Assembly (NCBI GenBank): GCA_900143635.1 | Contig: FREY01000002.1 | Coordinates: forward strand, 70,429-134,428 | Length of the DNA stretch: 64,000 bases | Direction of reading: 5' to 3' | Source of the DNA: Rhodobacteraceae bacterium Alg231-04 | GTDB lineage: Bacteria; Pseudomonadota; Alphaproteobacteria; Rhodobacterales; Rhodobacteraceae | Part shown: in pieces, positions 37,316 through 47,036 of the stretch | Layout of the letters: each line of letters starts with the position of its first letter | How positions within the stretch are numbered: the first letter of the stretch is position 1 | Made by a program: the position numbers and the translations under genes | The notes under the pieces: generated by a model | What the model was told of the DNA's origin: nothing | The model's input: only the letters and a program-made list of their open reading frames with translations | The model's database searches: none

Positions 37316-37928
37316 ACGGCAGGATCAGCCCAACAAGGATCAGCAGCCCGGCCGCCGTCACGTTCATCTTCCGCAGCGATGCGGGAGAGCTGACAAGGCT
37401 CCGCACCCGATGAATAAACCCGGCAAAGGCCAGATTGCCAATCAGCGGCACCGCAAAAGACAGGCCGGCAATGGCCACCACGTCGCCCCTTGTCAGCGCT
37501 GAAAGATCAAAGAAGCCCGGCAGCACCCCCATGTAGAACAGGATCGCCTTGGGATTGCCGAGGATTGCGGCGATGCCCGCCATGAAGCCGGCCCAGATAC
37601 CGGGCCGCGTCAGTGCCGAATTTTCCTGCAGCCCGTCGCCCGCATGACGGATCAGCAGCACCCCCATGCCAATGAACATGAGGCTGGCCACCCAGCGCAG
37701 TGCGACCATGATGCCGGATATTTCAGAAACCACCCAGGACATGCCTGCGATAGCAATCAGCGGCCACAGGATATCCCCGAACGCCACCCCCAACGCCAGC
37801 GGCCAGGCGGCGTTAAACCCGCCGGAAACAGACCGCGCCATCAGCGCCAGCCACACCGGTCCCGGCGTCAGGAACAGGATCAACAGCGCGCCTGCATAAA
37901 GCGCCAAATCAAAGGCCGACACGCTCAT
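37308..37928 (-). CDS. LysE/RhtB family exporter
   Basis: A 206-residue membrane protein with about six helices and the family opening LFLTPGPVWLALMARSVSGG plus GNPKAILFYMGVLPGF. It exports amino acids or related metabolites; the substrate is unknown. The ATG overlaps the recF stop (ATGA), so it is translated with recF. Confidence 0.88.
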   Translation of the reverse strand: MSVSAFDLALYAGALLILFLTPGPVWLALMARSVSGGFNAAWPLALGVAFGDILWPLIAIAGMSWVVSEISGIMVALRWVASLMFIGMGVLLIRHAGDGLQENSALTRPGIWAGFMAGIAAILGNPKAILFYMGVLPGFFDLSALTRGDVVAIAGLSFAVPLIGNLAFAGFIHRVRSLVSSPASLRKMNVTAAGLLILVGLILPFT

Positions 37929-39013
37929 GGTCCGGTAACCGCGCCATCAGCGTCAACTTCCAAAACCTGCGCCCGTGTGCCCAGTTCTGCAAACAGCTCC
38001 GGCCCGGTGCCCGTCATCCAGGCCTGCGCGCCCAGCGCGCAAATCTCATCATAGAGCGCCGCCCGGCGCCCAGCATCCAGATGGGCCGCGACCTCATCCA
38101 ACAGCAGGATCGGCGGCGCACCTTCAATCTCGGCCAGCGCCCGTGCATTGGACAGAATCAGCGAAACCAGCAGCGCCTTTTGTTCGCCGGTGGAACAATC
38201 GCGCGCGGGCAGGCCCTTGTCGGCGTAGGTGCCAATCAGATCGGACCGGTGCGGCCCGACCAGCGTGCGCCCAACCGTCAGATCGCGCGTCCGGCTGGCC
38301 TCAAGGGCGGCGCGCAGGTCCTCTGCACTGGCAGGCATCTCTCCCTCGGCTTGGATCAGCTCCAGATCAGCGGCGGGAAACTGCGTTGCCGCACCTTCCT
38401 GCGCCATCCGCAACGCCTCCAGCGCCGACATTCGGGTGGCGTGAATGCGGTGGCCTGCCTCGGCCATCTGCCCTTCCAGCACCCGGTACCAAGCCGCATC
38501 GCGCACTTGTTCTTTCAACAACCGGTTCCGCTCGCGCATGGCTTTTTCATAAGCCAGAGAAGCCTCCGCATGGTCCGGTTCAAAGCTCAGCGCGACCCGG
38601 TCCAGAAAGCGCCGCCGCCCATCTGCCCCTTCGATCCACAGCCGGTCCATGACAGGCACCAGCCAGACAACGCGCGACACCTGCCCCAATGCGATCTGGC
38701 TGGCGGATTTGTTGTCGATCTTCACCTGGCGGGCATTGCCGCCTTCGGACCAGGTTTCCACCTCATAGGCCTGATCCGGCGCCTGCAACACGCCCTTCAG
38801 CTTCCAGCCAACTCCCTCGGGTCGGCGCGCCATATCCGCGGCACTTGCCCGGCGCAGACCGCGCCCCGGCGAAAACAGCGAGACCGCCTCAAGGATATTG
38901 GTCTTGCCCGCGCCGTTGGGCCCGTGAATCGCCGCAGGCCGCCCGTCCAAATGCAGATCCGCCCGCAAATGCGAGCGGAAATGGGACAGGGTCAGGGATG
39001 TCAGGGCCAGCAC
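37925..39013 (-). CDS. recF: DNA replication and repair protein RecF
   Basis: A 362-residue SMC-like ATPase for gap repair. Walker A GPNGAGKTN is near residue 33, the signature segment STGEQKALL near 275 and Walker B ILLLDEVAAHLD follow. The start appears to be a GTG at 39013 (VLALTSLTLSHFRSH), with GGGGGCGCC upstream. It follows dnaN with a 79-base gap that contains an intergenic hairpin element. Confidence 0.94.
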   Translation of the reverse strand: MLALTSLTLSHFRSHLRADLHLDGRPAAIHGPNGAGKTNILEAVSLFSPGRGLRRASAADMARRPEGVGWKLKGVLQAPDQAYEVETWSEGGNARQVKIDNKSASQIALGQVSRVVWLVPVMDRLWIEGADGRRRFLDRVALSFEPDHAEASLAYEKAMRERNRLLKEQVRDAAWYRVLEGQMAEAGHRIHATRMSALEALRMAQEGAATQFPAADLELIQAEGEMPASAEDLRAALEASRTRDLTVGRTLVGPHRSDLIGTYADKGLPARDCSTGEQKALLVSLILSNARALAEIEGAPPILLLDEVAAHLDAGRRAALYDEICALGAQAWMTGTGPELFAELGTRAQVLEVDADGAVTGP

Positions 39014-39029
39014 TTAGGGGCGCCCCCTT

Positions 39030-39080
39030 TTCCTCTTGCTAAAATATCCCCGCCGGAGGCAGCGCCCGGCACGGGCGCAC
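39030..39080. repeat. Short copy of the intergenic hairpin element between dnaN and recF
   Basis: The reverse-oriented box (TTGCTAAAATATCCCCGCCGG, about 39035–39055) is followed by GCGCCCG-gca-CGGGCGC at 39062–39078. The order box, GCCGGAGGCAGCGCC, hairpin is the same as in copies 2 and 3 but the stem is a different sequence. It lies inside what is usually a dnaN–recF operon. Confidence 0.6.
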
Positions 39081-39092
39081 ATCCAGCAGGGG

Positions 39093-40214
39093 TCAGACGC
39101 GCATCGGCATGACGACGTAGACGGCGCTGTCGTCGTTGCCTTCCCGCATCAAGGTCGGGTCGCCGGAAGAGTTGAACATGAAAACCGCGTTCTCACGATC
39201 CACCTGACTGGCAATCTCTTGCAAGTACTTAGCGTTAAAGCCAATTTCCAGACGCTCATCGCCATAGGCCACGGCCAGTTCTTCTTCGGCGGCACCGCTG
39301 TCAGGCGCATTCACCGACAGGACCAGCTTATCTTCGTCCAGCTGCAGTTTCACCGCACGCGACCGTTCAGACGACACGGTCGCCACACGGTCAACAGCGC
39401 GGGCGAACTCGGCCGCATCCACTTCCAGACGGCGGGTGTTGCCTGCCGGGATCACGCGGGAATAGTCGGGGAAGGTGCCGTCGATGACCTTGGATGTCAG
39501 GGTGATGTCAGGCGTGGCAAAGCGCACTTTGGTTTCGCTAACCGACACGGCAATGTCCATCTCGTCATCGTCCAGCAGCTTGCGCAGCTCGCCCACGGTC
39601 TTGCGCGGCACGATCACGCCCGGCATTTCCGCAGCGCCCGCCGGCAGATCCGCATCAATGCGCGCCAGACGGTGGCCATCGGTGGCGACGCAACGCAGGG
39701 CTTTGCCACCCGAGGCACCATCCGCCACATGCATATAGACACCGTTCAGATAATAGCGGGTCTCTTCGGTCGAAATCGCAAATTTCGATTTATCGAACAG
39801 ACGGCGTAGCACCGCCGCATTGGCGGTGAAATTCGATTGATATTCCGAAGACGCCATGACCGGGAAATCTTCGCGCGGCAGGGTCGCCAGCGAGAAGTTC
39901 GAGCGGCCAGCTTCGACCGTCAGACGGCCAGTGGCAGCATCCGCCGTCAGCGTGACCAGCGCCCCGTCGGGCAGCTTGCGGACAATTTCATGCAGGGTGG
40001 TGGCAGCCACAGTGGTGGCGCCAGCGCGCTCTACCTGGGCCAGGGCCTTGTCGACAACTTCGATATCCAGATCGGTGGCGCGGAACTGCACAGTCTCGCC
40101 TTCGGCCTCGATCAGGACATTGGCAAGGATCGGGATGGTGTTGCGGCGCTCCACAACAGATTGCGCCTGGGCCACGGCCTTCAGCAGGGTGCCGCGTTCG
40201 ATGCTGATCTTCAT
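39093..40214 (-). CDS. dnaN: DNA polymerase III beta sliding clamp
   Basis: A 373-residue clamp subunit. It opens with MKISIERGTLLKAVAQAQSVVERRNTIP-type sequence, and the C-terminal VYVVMPMRV is the normal end. It has three repeated clamp domains by length. GAGGATATGGGAT precedes the ATG. It lies 225 bases downstream of dnaA, with a terminator between, so it probably has its own promoter. Confidence 0.96.
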   Translation of the reverse strand: MKISIERGTLLKAVAQAQSVVERRNTIPILANVLIEAEGETVQFRATDLDIEVVDKALAQVERAGATTVAATTLHEIVRKLPDGALVTLTADAATGRLTVEAGRSNFSLATLPREDFPVMASSEYQSNFTANAAVLRRLFDKSKFAISTEETRYYLNGVYMHVADGASGGKALRCVATDGHRLARIDADLPAGAAEMPGVIVPRKTVGELRKLLDDDEMDIAVSVSETKVRFATPDITLTSKVIDGTFPDYSRVIPAGNTRRLEVDAAEFARAVDRVATVSSERSRAVKLQLDEDKLVLSVNAPDSGAAEEELAVAYGDERLEIGFNAKYLQEIASQVDRENAVFMFNSSGDPTLMREGNDDSAVYVVMPMRV

Positions 40215-40375
40215 ATCCCATATCCTCTTCGCATGGCCGGGAGGAGCAAATTAACCGCTTGCCCCTGCAGCACAAGGTTTTTTTATGGATTTCTTGGCTG
40301 TAAACGACAAACCGTCAAGGCCTGCCCCCAAAACCGCATCATATGGCGCCCAACCGTTGCGCTCGGGCCCGCAAA

Positions 40376-40410
40376 ACAACGAAAAACGGCCCCGGACAAA
40401 ATCCGGAGCC
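40376..40410 (-). terminator. Rho-independent terminator of dnaA
   Basis: On the minus strand GGCTCCGGA (40410–40402) pairs with TCCGGGGCC (40396–40388) around a 5-base loop and is followed by GTTTTTCGTTGT. Confidence 0.78.
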
Positions 40411-40439
40411 GCTGAACTCCCTCCCCAGGGACTTCGGTA

Positions 40440-41852
40440 TCAGGCTTCCAGCGACCGGCGCAGCATTTCGACGTCTTCGGCGATCTGCCCGTCGGTCAGT
40501 TTCAGCTCTTCGATCCGCTTCACCCCGTGCATGACGGTGGTGTGGTCACGTCCGCCGAAACGGCGGCCGATTTCCGGGAGGCTGCGGCTGGTCAGCTGCT
40601 TGCTCAGATACATCGCCACCTGACGCGGCCGCGCGTAAGAACGCAGGCGTTTGGGGCCGATAATGTCGCTGAGGCGGATGTTGTAATAGTCCGACACTTT
40701 GCGCTGGATCTCTTCGACGGTGATCTTGCGTTCAGAGGCGCGCAGCACATCGGCCAGACAGTCCTGCGTCAGATCCATGTCGATCTCGCGGCCCACCAGC
40801 GAGGCAAAGGCGAACAGACGTGTCAGCGCACCTTCCAATACCCGCACATTGGTTGAAATACGCTGCGCGAGGAATTCCAGCACGCCGGCATTAACCTCAA
40901 GATCCGGATAGGTGGTGCTGTACTGCTCCACTTTGGACTGCAGGATGCCGAGGCGCAGTTCATAATCTGTCGGATGCAGGTCGACCACAAGGCCGCACTG
41001 CAGGCGCGATTTAACCCGGTCTTCCAGATCCTTGATCTCACCCGGCGCTCGGTCAGCGGAGATGATGATCTGTTTGTTCTGATCGACCAGCGCATTAAAT
41101 GTATGGAAGAATTCTTCCTGCGTCGAATCCTTGCCGGCGATGAACTGAACATCATCCACCATCAGCACATCGACCGAGCGGAACAGATGTTTGAAATCCA
41201 TCATCTTGCGTTCGCGCAGGGCCTGCACAAAGCGGTACATGAACTGTTCGGCAGACAGGTAGAGCACGTTCAAATCCGGGCGCTGGGTTTTCAGCTCCCA
41301 GGCGATGGCATGCATCAGGTGCGTCTTACCAAGGCCAACACCGCCATAGAGAACCAGCGGATTGAACGTCACCGGGCCACCTTCGGCCACACGGCGCGCG
41401 GCGGCATGGGCCAGTTCGTTTGGCTTGCCGACAACAAAGCTGTCAAAGGTGAACCGCGGGTCCAGCGGGGCGGCCTGCAGGCTTTCCACAGGGTCAGCCG
41501 AAGAGAACGCTTTTGCCGGGGCCGCTGCGGATGCAGGTTTTGCATCCGGGGCCATCTCGGCAAAGGGTTCAGCAGCACGTTCCGGCGCCCGTGCCGGGCG
41601 CATCGGTGAATTGGCAGGTACTTTGAAAGACAAGCGCTGCACTGTTTCGCCCGACAGGTTCAGCTCGTGCAGAATCAGATCAGCAAAGTTCTGGCTGACA
41701 TAGTTGCCCATGAAATTGGTCGGCACATGGAAGGTCGCGACACCATTCAGGAGTTCAGAAAACTCCAGCGGTTCGATCCATGTCGTAAAATTGTTCTGTC
41801 CGACAGTCTTGAGCAGCCGCTGTCGAAGTAGTCCCCAGGTCTCTTGCATCAT
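40440..41852 (-). CDS. dnaA: Chromosomal replication initiator protein DnaA
   Basis: A 470-residue initiator. The N-terminal domain (WGLLRQRLLKTVGQNNFTTWIEPLEF) is followed by a Pro/Ala-rich linker, the AAA+ core with Walker A GGVGLGKTH and Walker B VLMVDDVQF, and the DNA-binding C-terminus with the signature GGRDHTTVMHG. The start is taken at the ATG at 41852 (MMQETWGL), six bases after GAGG; ATGs at 41864 and 41849 are alternatives. Confidence 0.96.
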   Translation of the reverse strand: MMQETWGLLRQRLLKTVGQNNFTTWIEPLEFSELLNGVATFHVPTNFMGNYVSQNFADLILHELNLSGETVQRLSFKVPANSPMRPARAPERAAEPFAEMAPDAKPASAAAPAKAFSSADPVESLQAAPLDPRFTFDSFVVGKPNELAHAAARRVAEGGPVTFNPLVLYGGVGLGKTHLMHAIAWELKTQRPDLNVLYLSAEQFMYRFVQALRERKMMDFKHLFRSVDVLMVDDVQFIAGKDSTQEEFFHTFNALVDQNKQIIISADRAPGEIKDLEDRVKSRLQCGLVVDLHPTDYELRLGILQSKVEQYSTTYPDLEVNAGVLEFLAQRISTNVRVLEGALTRLFAFASLVGREIDMDLTQDCLADVLRASERKITVEEIQRKVSDYYNIRLSDIIGPKRLRSYARPRQVAMYLSKQLTSRSLPEIGRRFGGRDHTTVMHGVKRIEELKLTDGQIAEDVEMLRRSLEA

Positions 41853-42341
41853 CCGTTGCCTCACGCATCCCGATCTCTGGCCTATTCCGGCCTAGGTTCA
41901 TTCTGACCCCGAGATTTCTCCCGGACCTCGCGTCACTCACAACTTATCCGTGTGTCGACTGAAAAACAGCCGCCACCTCCCCTTCGGCAGACGAAGAGAA
42001 GACCACAAACGATCACCACTGCATCCGACCTATGAAAACACCACAGGCCCACACAGGGCTTTCATTACACACACAAATTCGACAGGTCTGCGCCCCAGCA
42101 AAAGCTGGCACAGAGGTGCCCGGCGCAGCTACACAAACCCTGTGCTACAGCTCCGGACGGTGGTCACGAAATGGCCTGATGCCCCTCAGGAATTTCGCGA
42201 GCAGCCTGTCCCCCCAAGCGAGTGAATCGCTGGAACCTTGGTAGCAATTCCGCCGGTATGCCGGCAATGAAACTATGATGTTGACTCAGACTTTGGCTGC
42301 AAAGAATCTCTCGCACCTGCAGAGAGGCCTGTGAACTACCC
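41853..42341. other. Intergenic region upstream of dnaA (no gene)
   Basis: A 489-base non-coding stretch between dnaA and the rpsT terminator. It must hold the dnaA promoter. I see only poor DnaA-box-like sites: TTACACACA at 42065–42073 (one mismatch from TTATNCACA) and TTATCCGTG at 41944–41952 (three mismatches). Small hairpins GGCAC-agag-GTGCC (42107–42120) and GCCGG-tatg-CCGGC (near 42252) are present. There is no AT-rich unwinding cluster, so I do not call it an origin. Confidence 0.6.
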
Positions 42342-42376
42342 AAAAAAAAGAAGGCGCTGCGGAGTGCAGCGCCTTC
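42342..42376 (-). terminator. Rho-independent terminator of rpsT
   Basis: On the minus strand GAAGGCGCTGC (42376–42366) pairs with GCAGCGCCTTC (42360–42350), with a 5-base loop and a run of eight T residues (42349–42342). This is one of the strongest terminators in the window. Confidence 0.95.
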
Positions 42377-42418
42377 TTCGTAAAATCAATCTTCCGCCTT
42401 TTTGGCAGAGCCTGAGAC

Positions 42419-42682
42419 TTAGGCCAGCGCCTTAACGCGGGCTGCCAGACGGGAGATTTTCCGCGAAGCGGTGTTTTTGTGATACACGCCTTTTGTCACA
42501 CCGCGCATCAGCTCGGGCTGAGCGGCGCGCAGAGCGGCTACAGAAGCCTCTTTATCGCCGGATGCGATGGCTTCTTCAACTTTGCGCAGGTGGGTACGGA
42601 TGCGCGAACGGCGGGCTTTGTTAACGGCAAAGCGCTTTTCGTTCTGACGTGCGCGCTTTTTGGCCTGGGGCGAATTTGCCAT
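42419..42682 (-). CDS. rpsT: 30S ribosomal protein S20
   Basis: An 87-residue, Lys/Arg/Ala-rich helical protein starting [17 protein letters not shown], the typical S20 opening, and ending with [10 protein letters not shown]. It binds 16S rRNA early in 30S assembly. Monocistronic: its own promoter region upstream and a strong terminator downstream. Confidence 0.96.
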   Translation of the reverse strand: MANSPQAKKRARQNEKRFAVNKARRSRIRTHLRKVEEAIASGDKEASVAALRAAQPELMRGVTKGVYHKNTASRKISRLAARVKALA

Positions 42683-42837
42683 GGTGTGTAACCTATCTCT
42701 TCGAGTTCGTTTGTTCTGACGCGCATGCCAGCCGACCCGGGTTTACTCACCGGTGTGATTCTAGCCTAAGCGGGCCCCACGCGCATGTATAGCAGCGGCT
42801 TCTAGTCAATCCGGGCCATATTGGCAAGGCCCCAGTG
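42683..42837 (-). promoter_or_regulatory. rpsT upstream region with extended −10 candidate
   Basis: On the minus strand an extended −10 TGCTATACA (42794–42786) is preceded by TTGACT (42809–42804). The 12-base spacer is too short for a classical pair, so the extended −10 may act alone. The resulting leader would be about 95–100 bases, long enough for S20 autoregulation as known in other bacteria. Confidence 0.35.
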
Positions 42838-42841
42838 CCGC

Positions 42842-42871
42842 AAAAGCAAAAGGCAGGCCCGCGGCCTGCCT
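42842..42871 (-). terminator. Terminator downstream of the enoyl-CoA hydratase gene
   Basis: On the minus strand AGGCAGGCC pairs with GGCCTGCCT around a 3-base loop (arms 42871–42863 and 42859–42851), followed by TTTTGCTTTTG. Confidence 0.82.
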
Positions 42872-42898
42872 CTCACGATAATCCAGTGTTCGCGCGAC

Positions 42899-43675
42899 TC
42901 ACTTGTCGCGGAACTGCGCCTCGCGCTTCTCTAGGAAGGCGGCCATGCCTTCTTTCTGATCTTCGGTGGCAAACATCGAATGGAACACTCGGCGTTCAAA
43001 CAGCATGCCTTCGCTCAGCGGCAGCTCGTAGGACCGGTTCACTGCCTCCTTGGCGGCCATTGCCGTCAGCAGCGATTTCTCGGCAATCTTCTGGGCTGCG
43101 CCCGTGGCCTCTTCCATCAGCTTCTTGGCGGGGACCACACGGCTGACCAGCCCGGCGCGGTCGGCCTCTTCGGCGTTCATGAAACGGCCCGTAAGGTTCA
43201 TGTCCATCGCTTTGGACTTGCCCACGAAGCGTGTCAGACGCTGGCTGCCCCCCATGCCTGCAATCACGCCCAGATTGATCTCTGGCTGGCCGAACTTGGC
43301 CGTATCTGCCGCAATGATGAAATCACACATCATCGCCAGCTCGCAGCCACCGCCCAGCGCATAGCCCGCAACGGCCGCGATGATCGGTTTGCGGATCGCG
43401 GCGACGCGATCATTGGCATCGGCAAACAGGTTGGTGGTGAAAACATCGGTAAAGCTCATCTCCGACATTTCCTTGATGTCGGCACCGGCCGCAAAGGCCT
43501 TTTCCGACCCGGTGATCACGATGCTGCGCACCTTGTCGCTGCTGTCAGCCTCTTCCAGGGCCGCGCAGAGTTCGCCAAGAAGGGTCTGGTTGAGCGCGTT
43601 CATCGCCTCAGGGCGGTTCAGTTTGATAAGGCAAACGTGGTCCTGCACATCGACGTTGATCGTCTCATAGGCCAT
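42899..43675 (-). CDS. Enoyl-CoA hydratase (crotonase family)
   Basis: A 258-residue crotonase. The oxyanion-hole motifs AAGADIKEM and [12 protein letters not shown] and the catalytic Glu112 and Glu132 (PEINLGV) match fatty-acid beta-oxidation enoyl-CoA hydratases. The length is normal. It converts trans-2-enoyl-CoA to 3-hydroxyacyl-CoA. It lies next to mutM on the same strand with 65 bases between. Confidence 0.92.
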   Translation of the reverse strand: MAYETINVDVQDHVCLIKLNRPEAMNALNQTLLGELCAALEEADSSDKVRSIVITGSEKAFAAGADIKEMSEMSFTDVFTTNLFADANDRVAAIRKPIIAAVAGYALGGGCELAMMCDFIIAADTAKFGQPEINLGVIAGMGGSQRLTRFVGKSKAMDMNLTGRFMNAEEADRAGLVSRVVPAKKLMEEATGAAQKIAEKSLLTAMAAKEAVNRSYELPLSEGMLFERRVFHSMFATEDQKEGMAAFLEKREAQFRDK

Positions 43676-43740
43676 GCGGTTTCGCTTTCGGTTGTTCCGT
43701 TCAGAACCGATTCCTTACCACGCGATGCCTCGCATTCAAG

Positions 43741-44592
43741 CTATCTTTGGCATTGGCCGCAGTAGAAGGTCGACCGACCCGACTGCACGATCCGGCGAAT
43801 CGGCCCCCCGCAGCCCTCCCGCCGGCAGGGCTCACCTTCCCTACCGTAAACGTCGAAGGAATGCTGAAAATATCCAAGTTCTCCATTGGCTTGCCGGAAA
43901 TCCTTGAGCGAGCTTCCCCCGGCTGCAATGGCATCCTGCAGCACCTCGCGGATGACCGGAACAAGGGCGCCCACCCGGTGAGCGGCAATTTGCCCCGCGT
44001 GGCGTTGTGGCGACACCCCAGCCCTGAACAGCACCTCGCAGACATAAATGTTACCGAGCCCGGCGATGATTCCCTGATCCAGTAAGGCCGTTTTCACCGG
44101 CGTTTTCCGCCCCTTGAAGGCAGCAATCAGGTGGTCCTCATGGAAATCATTGCCCAAAGGCTCCGGCCCAAGCACCGACAAGAGCTTGCTTTCATGCGCC
44201 CGCGCCGTGTCCAGCAGATCCATTGCCCCGAAACGGCGCGGATCGTTGAAGGTGATCCGCGCGCCATTGTCCATGTCGAAAACCACATGGTCATGTTTCT
44301 GCTGTGGTGGATGGTCATGAACGAATTGCCCCAGCGGATCCCCCGACACCGTCATGCGGCCCGACATGCCCAGATGGATCAACAGCGTCTCACCGCTGTT
44401 CAGATCCGCGAGGATATATTTAGAGCGCCGCCGCAGTCCATTGACCCGGGCACCGGTCAGCCGCTCGGCCATCCGGTCCGGGAATGGCCAGCGCAAATCA
44501 GGGCGGTTCACCTGTGCCTCGGCGATCACGGCCCCCTCCATCGCGGGCTGCAGGCCCCGCATCACGGTCTCGACCTCGGGCAATTCCGGCAT
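43741..44592 (-). CDS. mutM: Formamidopyrimidine-DNA glycosylase
   Basis: A 283-residue base-excision repair enzyme for 8-oxoguanine. It starts [10 protein letters not shown], so Pro2 and Glu3 are catalytic after Met removal. A C-terminal four-Cys zinc finger ([16 protein letters not shown]) is complete. The frame is open far upstream (antisense to ubiE), but the ATG at 44592 is fixed by the obligatory N-terminus. Divergent from ubiE with 87 bases between starts. Confidence 0.95.
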   Translation of the reverse strand: MPELPEVETVMRGLQPAMEGAVIAEAQVNRPDLRWPFPDRMAERLTGARVNGLRRRSKYILADLNSGETLLIHLGMSGRMTVSGDPLGQFVHDHPPQQKHDHVVFDMDNGARITFNDPRRFGAMDLLDTARAHESKLLSVLGPEPLGNDFHEDHLIAAFKGRKTPVKTALLDQGIIAGLGNIYVCEVLFRAGVSPQRHAGQIAAHRVGALVPVIREVLQDAIAAGGSSLKDFRQANGELGYFQHSFDVYGREGEPCRREGCGGPIRRIVQSGRSTFYCGQCQR

Positions 44593-44679
44593 TACTTCGC
44601 TCCCAATCCAAACGGCCGCATTGTGCCCGGCCCCCAGAGCCTTATAACAAGGGCGAAAATTGAGCGATCGGCAAGCGGT

Positions 44680-45432
44680 ATGAGCGACACGTCCCAGAAG
44701 ACCACCCATTTCGGGTTTGAAACCGTCCGCGAAGAGGAAAAGGCCGGCCGTGTGCAGGGCGTCTTCAACTCGGTCGCGTCGAAATATGACATCATGAATG
44801 ATGTGATGAGCGTTGGCATCCACCGGGTCTGGAAAGACGCGATGATGGATTGGCTGGCACCGCGCCCCGGCCAGCGGCTGCTGGATGTGGCTGGCGGCAC
44901 CGGCGATATCTCGTTCCGTTTCCTGAAACGCGCAGGCTACGGCCATTCCACCGTGCTGGACCTGACGCGCCCAATGCTGGAGGCAGGCCGCCTGCGCGCC
45001 GAGGCGGACCAGATGGCCGAGAGCCTCGACTGGGTCACCGGCGACGCCATGGCCCTGCCCTTCAAGGACAATACATTCGACGTCTACACCATCTCCTTTG
45101 GCATTCGGAACGTGACCCGGCCGCAGGAGGCCCTCAACGAGGCCTACCGCGTGTTGAAACCCGGTGGCCGTCTGATGGTCCTGGAGTTCTCGCAGCTGCC
45201 CAATGATGCGATGCAAAAGGCCTATGACCTCTATTCCTTCAATGTCATTCCGCGCATGGGCAAGCTGATCGCGGATGACTACGACAGCTACCAGTATCTG
45301 GTCGAATCGATCCGCAAGTTCCCCGATCAGGAGACCTTCCTCGGGATGGTGAAACAGGCCGGTTTTGCCAATGCGAAATACCGCAACCTGTCGCTGGGCA
45401 TTGCCGCCCTGCACTCCGGCTGGAAGATCTGA
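44680..45432 (+). CDS. ubiE: Demethylmenaquinone/demethoxyubiquinol methyltransferase
   Basis: A 250-residue SAM-dependent C-methyltransferase of ubiquinone synthesis. Signatures: [18 protein letters not shown] near residue 40, the SAM-binding [10 protein letters not shown], and the family motif [21 protein letters not shown]. The ATG at 44680 gives the usual N-terminus. The stop shares a base with the ubiB start (TGATG). Confidence 0.95.
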   Translation: MSDTSQKTTHFGFETVREEEKAGRVQGVFNSVASKYDIMNDVMSVGIHRVWKDAMMDWLAPRPGQRLLDVAGGTGDISFRFLKRAGYGHSTVLDLTRPMLEAGRLRAEADQMAESLDWVTGDAMALPFKDNTFDVYTISFGIRNVTRPQEALNEAYRVLKPGGRLMVLEFSQLPNDAMQKAYDLYSFNVIPRMGKLIADDYDSYQYLVESIRKFPDQETFLGMVKQAGFANAKYRNLSLGIAALHSGWKI

Positions 45433-46961
45433 TGCGCGGCCCCCACAACATCATCCGCCTGATCCGCACCGGGGCGACGTTCGAACGCACCGGCGCCATG
45501 AACCTGGTGCTGGATGCATTTGAAGCGCCCAGGCCACTGCGGGTGCTGATCCACACGCTGAGCTGGCCGTTCAAATGGCTGGGCTACAAGGGCGACCCGG
45601 ATATGCCGCCCGCCACCCGCGCACTGACGGCGCTGGGCCCGGCCTACATCAAATTCGGTCAGGTTCTGTCGACCCGGCCCGACGTGGTCGGTCCCGAATT
45701 GGCCCAGCAACTGCGCGTGTTGCAGGACAAGCTGCCGCCGTTTTCCCGCGCCAAGGCCATGGCCGAGGTGGAAAAGGAGCTGGGGCAGCCAGTCGACGAG
45801 ATCTATTCTGAATTCAGCGAACCAATTGCTGCGGCCTCGATCGCGCAGGTTCACCGGGCGCGTCTGTCGTCGACCGGCGAAGAGGTTGCCGTCAAGGTGC
45901 TGCGACCCGGCATCGAACGGGCCTTCAACAAGGATGTGGATGCCTTCTATTTTGCCGCCCGCATTGTTGACCTCTTTGCGCCGATGGCGCGGCGCCTGCG
46001 CCCGATGGAGGTGATTGAGCATTTCGACGGTGTGGTACAGGGCGAGCTGGATCTGCGGCTGGAAAGCGCCGCCGCATCCGAATTTGCCGCCAATACCGAA
46101 AAGGATGAAGGTTTCCAGCTGCCCGTCGTGGTTTGGAATTACTCGGCCCGCCGGGTAATGACGCTGGGCTGGGCTGATGGGGCTGCCATTGGCGACAACG
46201 CCGCGCTGGACGCTGCCGGCCATGACCGCCGCGCCCTGGGCGAGAGGGTGCTGTCGTTGTTCCTGCGCCATGCGCTGCGGGACGGCTATTTCCACGCCGA
46301 CATGCATCAAGGCAACATGAAGGTCGCCGCCAATGGCGATATCATCGCCTATGACTTTGGCATCATGGGCCATATCGACGAATACACCCGCCGGGTCTAC
46401 GCCGAGATCCTGTTTGGATTCATTCAGCGGGATTACCGACGCGTCGCCGAGGTGCATTTTGAGGCGGGCTATGTGCCCGCAGATCAGGACGTGGATGAAT
46501 TCGCCCGCGCCCTGCGCGCCGTGGGAGAGCCGATCTTTGGCATGGGGGCCGACCAGATCTCGATGGGGCGGCTGCTGAGCTATCTCTTTGAAGTGACCGA
46601 GCGCTTTGGCATGGAGACCCGCACCGAGCTGATTCTGTTGCAGCGCACCATGGTGGTGGTCGAAGGCGTCGCCCGCTCGCTGGATCCGCGCATCAACATC
46701 TGGGACGTGGCCCACCCGGTGGTCGCGGATTACATCAAGACATCGATCGGCCCGCGTGCCGTAATCGGTGATCTGATCTCTACCGCGCAGGTCATGGCCC
46801 GTTTCGGCCCGCGCCTGCCCGCCTTGGTCGAGGCCGCATTGATCGCCCAGTCGCATCCGCAGACCCCGGAACCCCGTGGTGGCAAGACCTGGATGCTGCC
46901 CGCCGGTGCAGGTGTCATGGGCGGGATTACAATTGCCCTGCTGCTAAGCGAGATTTTCTGA
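45432..46961 (+). CDS. ubiB: UbiB, ABC1-family atypical kinase for ubiquinone synthesis
   Basis: A 509-residue protein. [14 protein letters not shown] is the KxGQ motif that inhibits ordinary kinase activity, SIAQVHRA is the Ala-rich loop region, AVKVLRPG holds the ATP-binding Lys, and a C-terminal hydrophobic segment ends the chain. UbiB supports the membrane-bound Ubi complex. The overlap with ubiE makes a coupled ubiEB unit. Confidence 0.95.
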   Translation: MRGPHNIIRLIRTGATFERTGAMNLVLDAFEAPRPLRVLIHTLSWPFKWLGYKGDPDMPPATRALTALGPAYIKFGQVLSTRPDVVGPELAQQLRVLQDKLPPFSRAKAMAEVEKELGQPVDEIYSEFSEPIAAASIAQVHRARLSSTGEEVAVKVLRPGIERAFNKDVDAFYFAARIVDLFAPMARRLRPMEVIEHFDGVVQGELDLRLESAAASEFAANTEKDEGFQLPVVVWNYSARRVMTLGWADGAAIGDNAALDAAGHDRRALGERVLSLFLRHALRDGYFHADMHQGNMKVAANGDIIAYDFGIMGHIDEYTRRVYAEILFGFIQRDYRRVAEVHFEAGYVPADQDVDEFARALRAVGEPIFGMGADQISMGRLLSYLFEVTERFGMETRTELILLQRTMVVVEGVARSLDPRINIWDVAHPVVADYIKTSIGPRAVIGDLISTAQVMARFGPRLPALVEAALIAQSHPQTPEPRGGKTWMLPAGAGVMGGITIALLLSEIF

Positions 46962-47036
46962 TCACGGCATCCTTGTGACAGGCCCACAGCCCCGAATGAA
47001 TTGGGGCCGCAAGCCTGACAGGCCTCGGGCCGGGCG

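Noticed and set aside
41950-42225. A 91-codon plus-strand frame upstream of dnaA
   Set aside because: No SD, low-complexity basic/Ser/Pro composition, no recognisable motif, and it lies in a region expected to be regulatory.
41853-42341. Replication origin upstream of dnaA
   Set aside because: Only one one-mismatch DnaA box and no AT-rich unwinding element were found, so position next to dnaA alone does not support the call.
44593-45414. N-terminal extension of mutM
   Set aside because: The frame stays open opposite ubiE, but the enzyme needs Pro as residue 2 (MPELPEV), which fixes the start at 44592.
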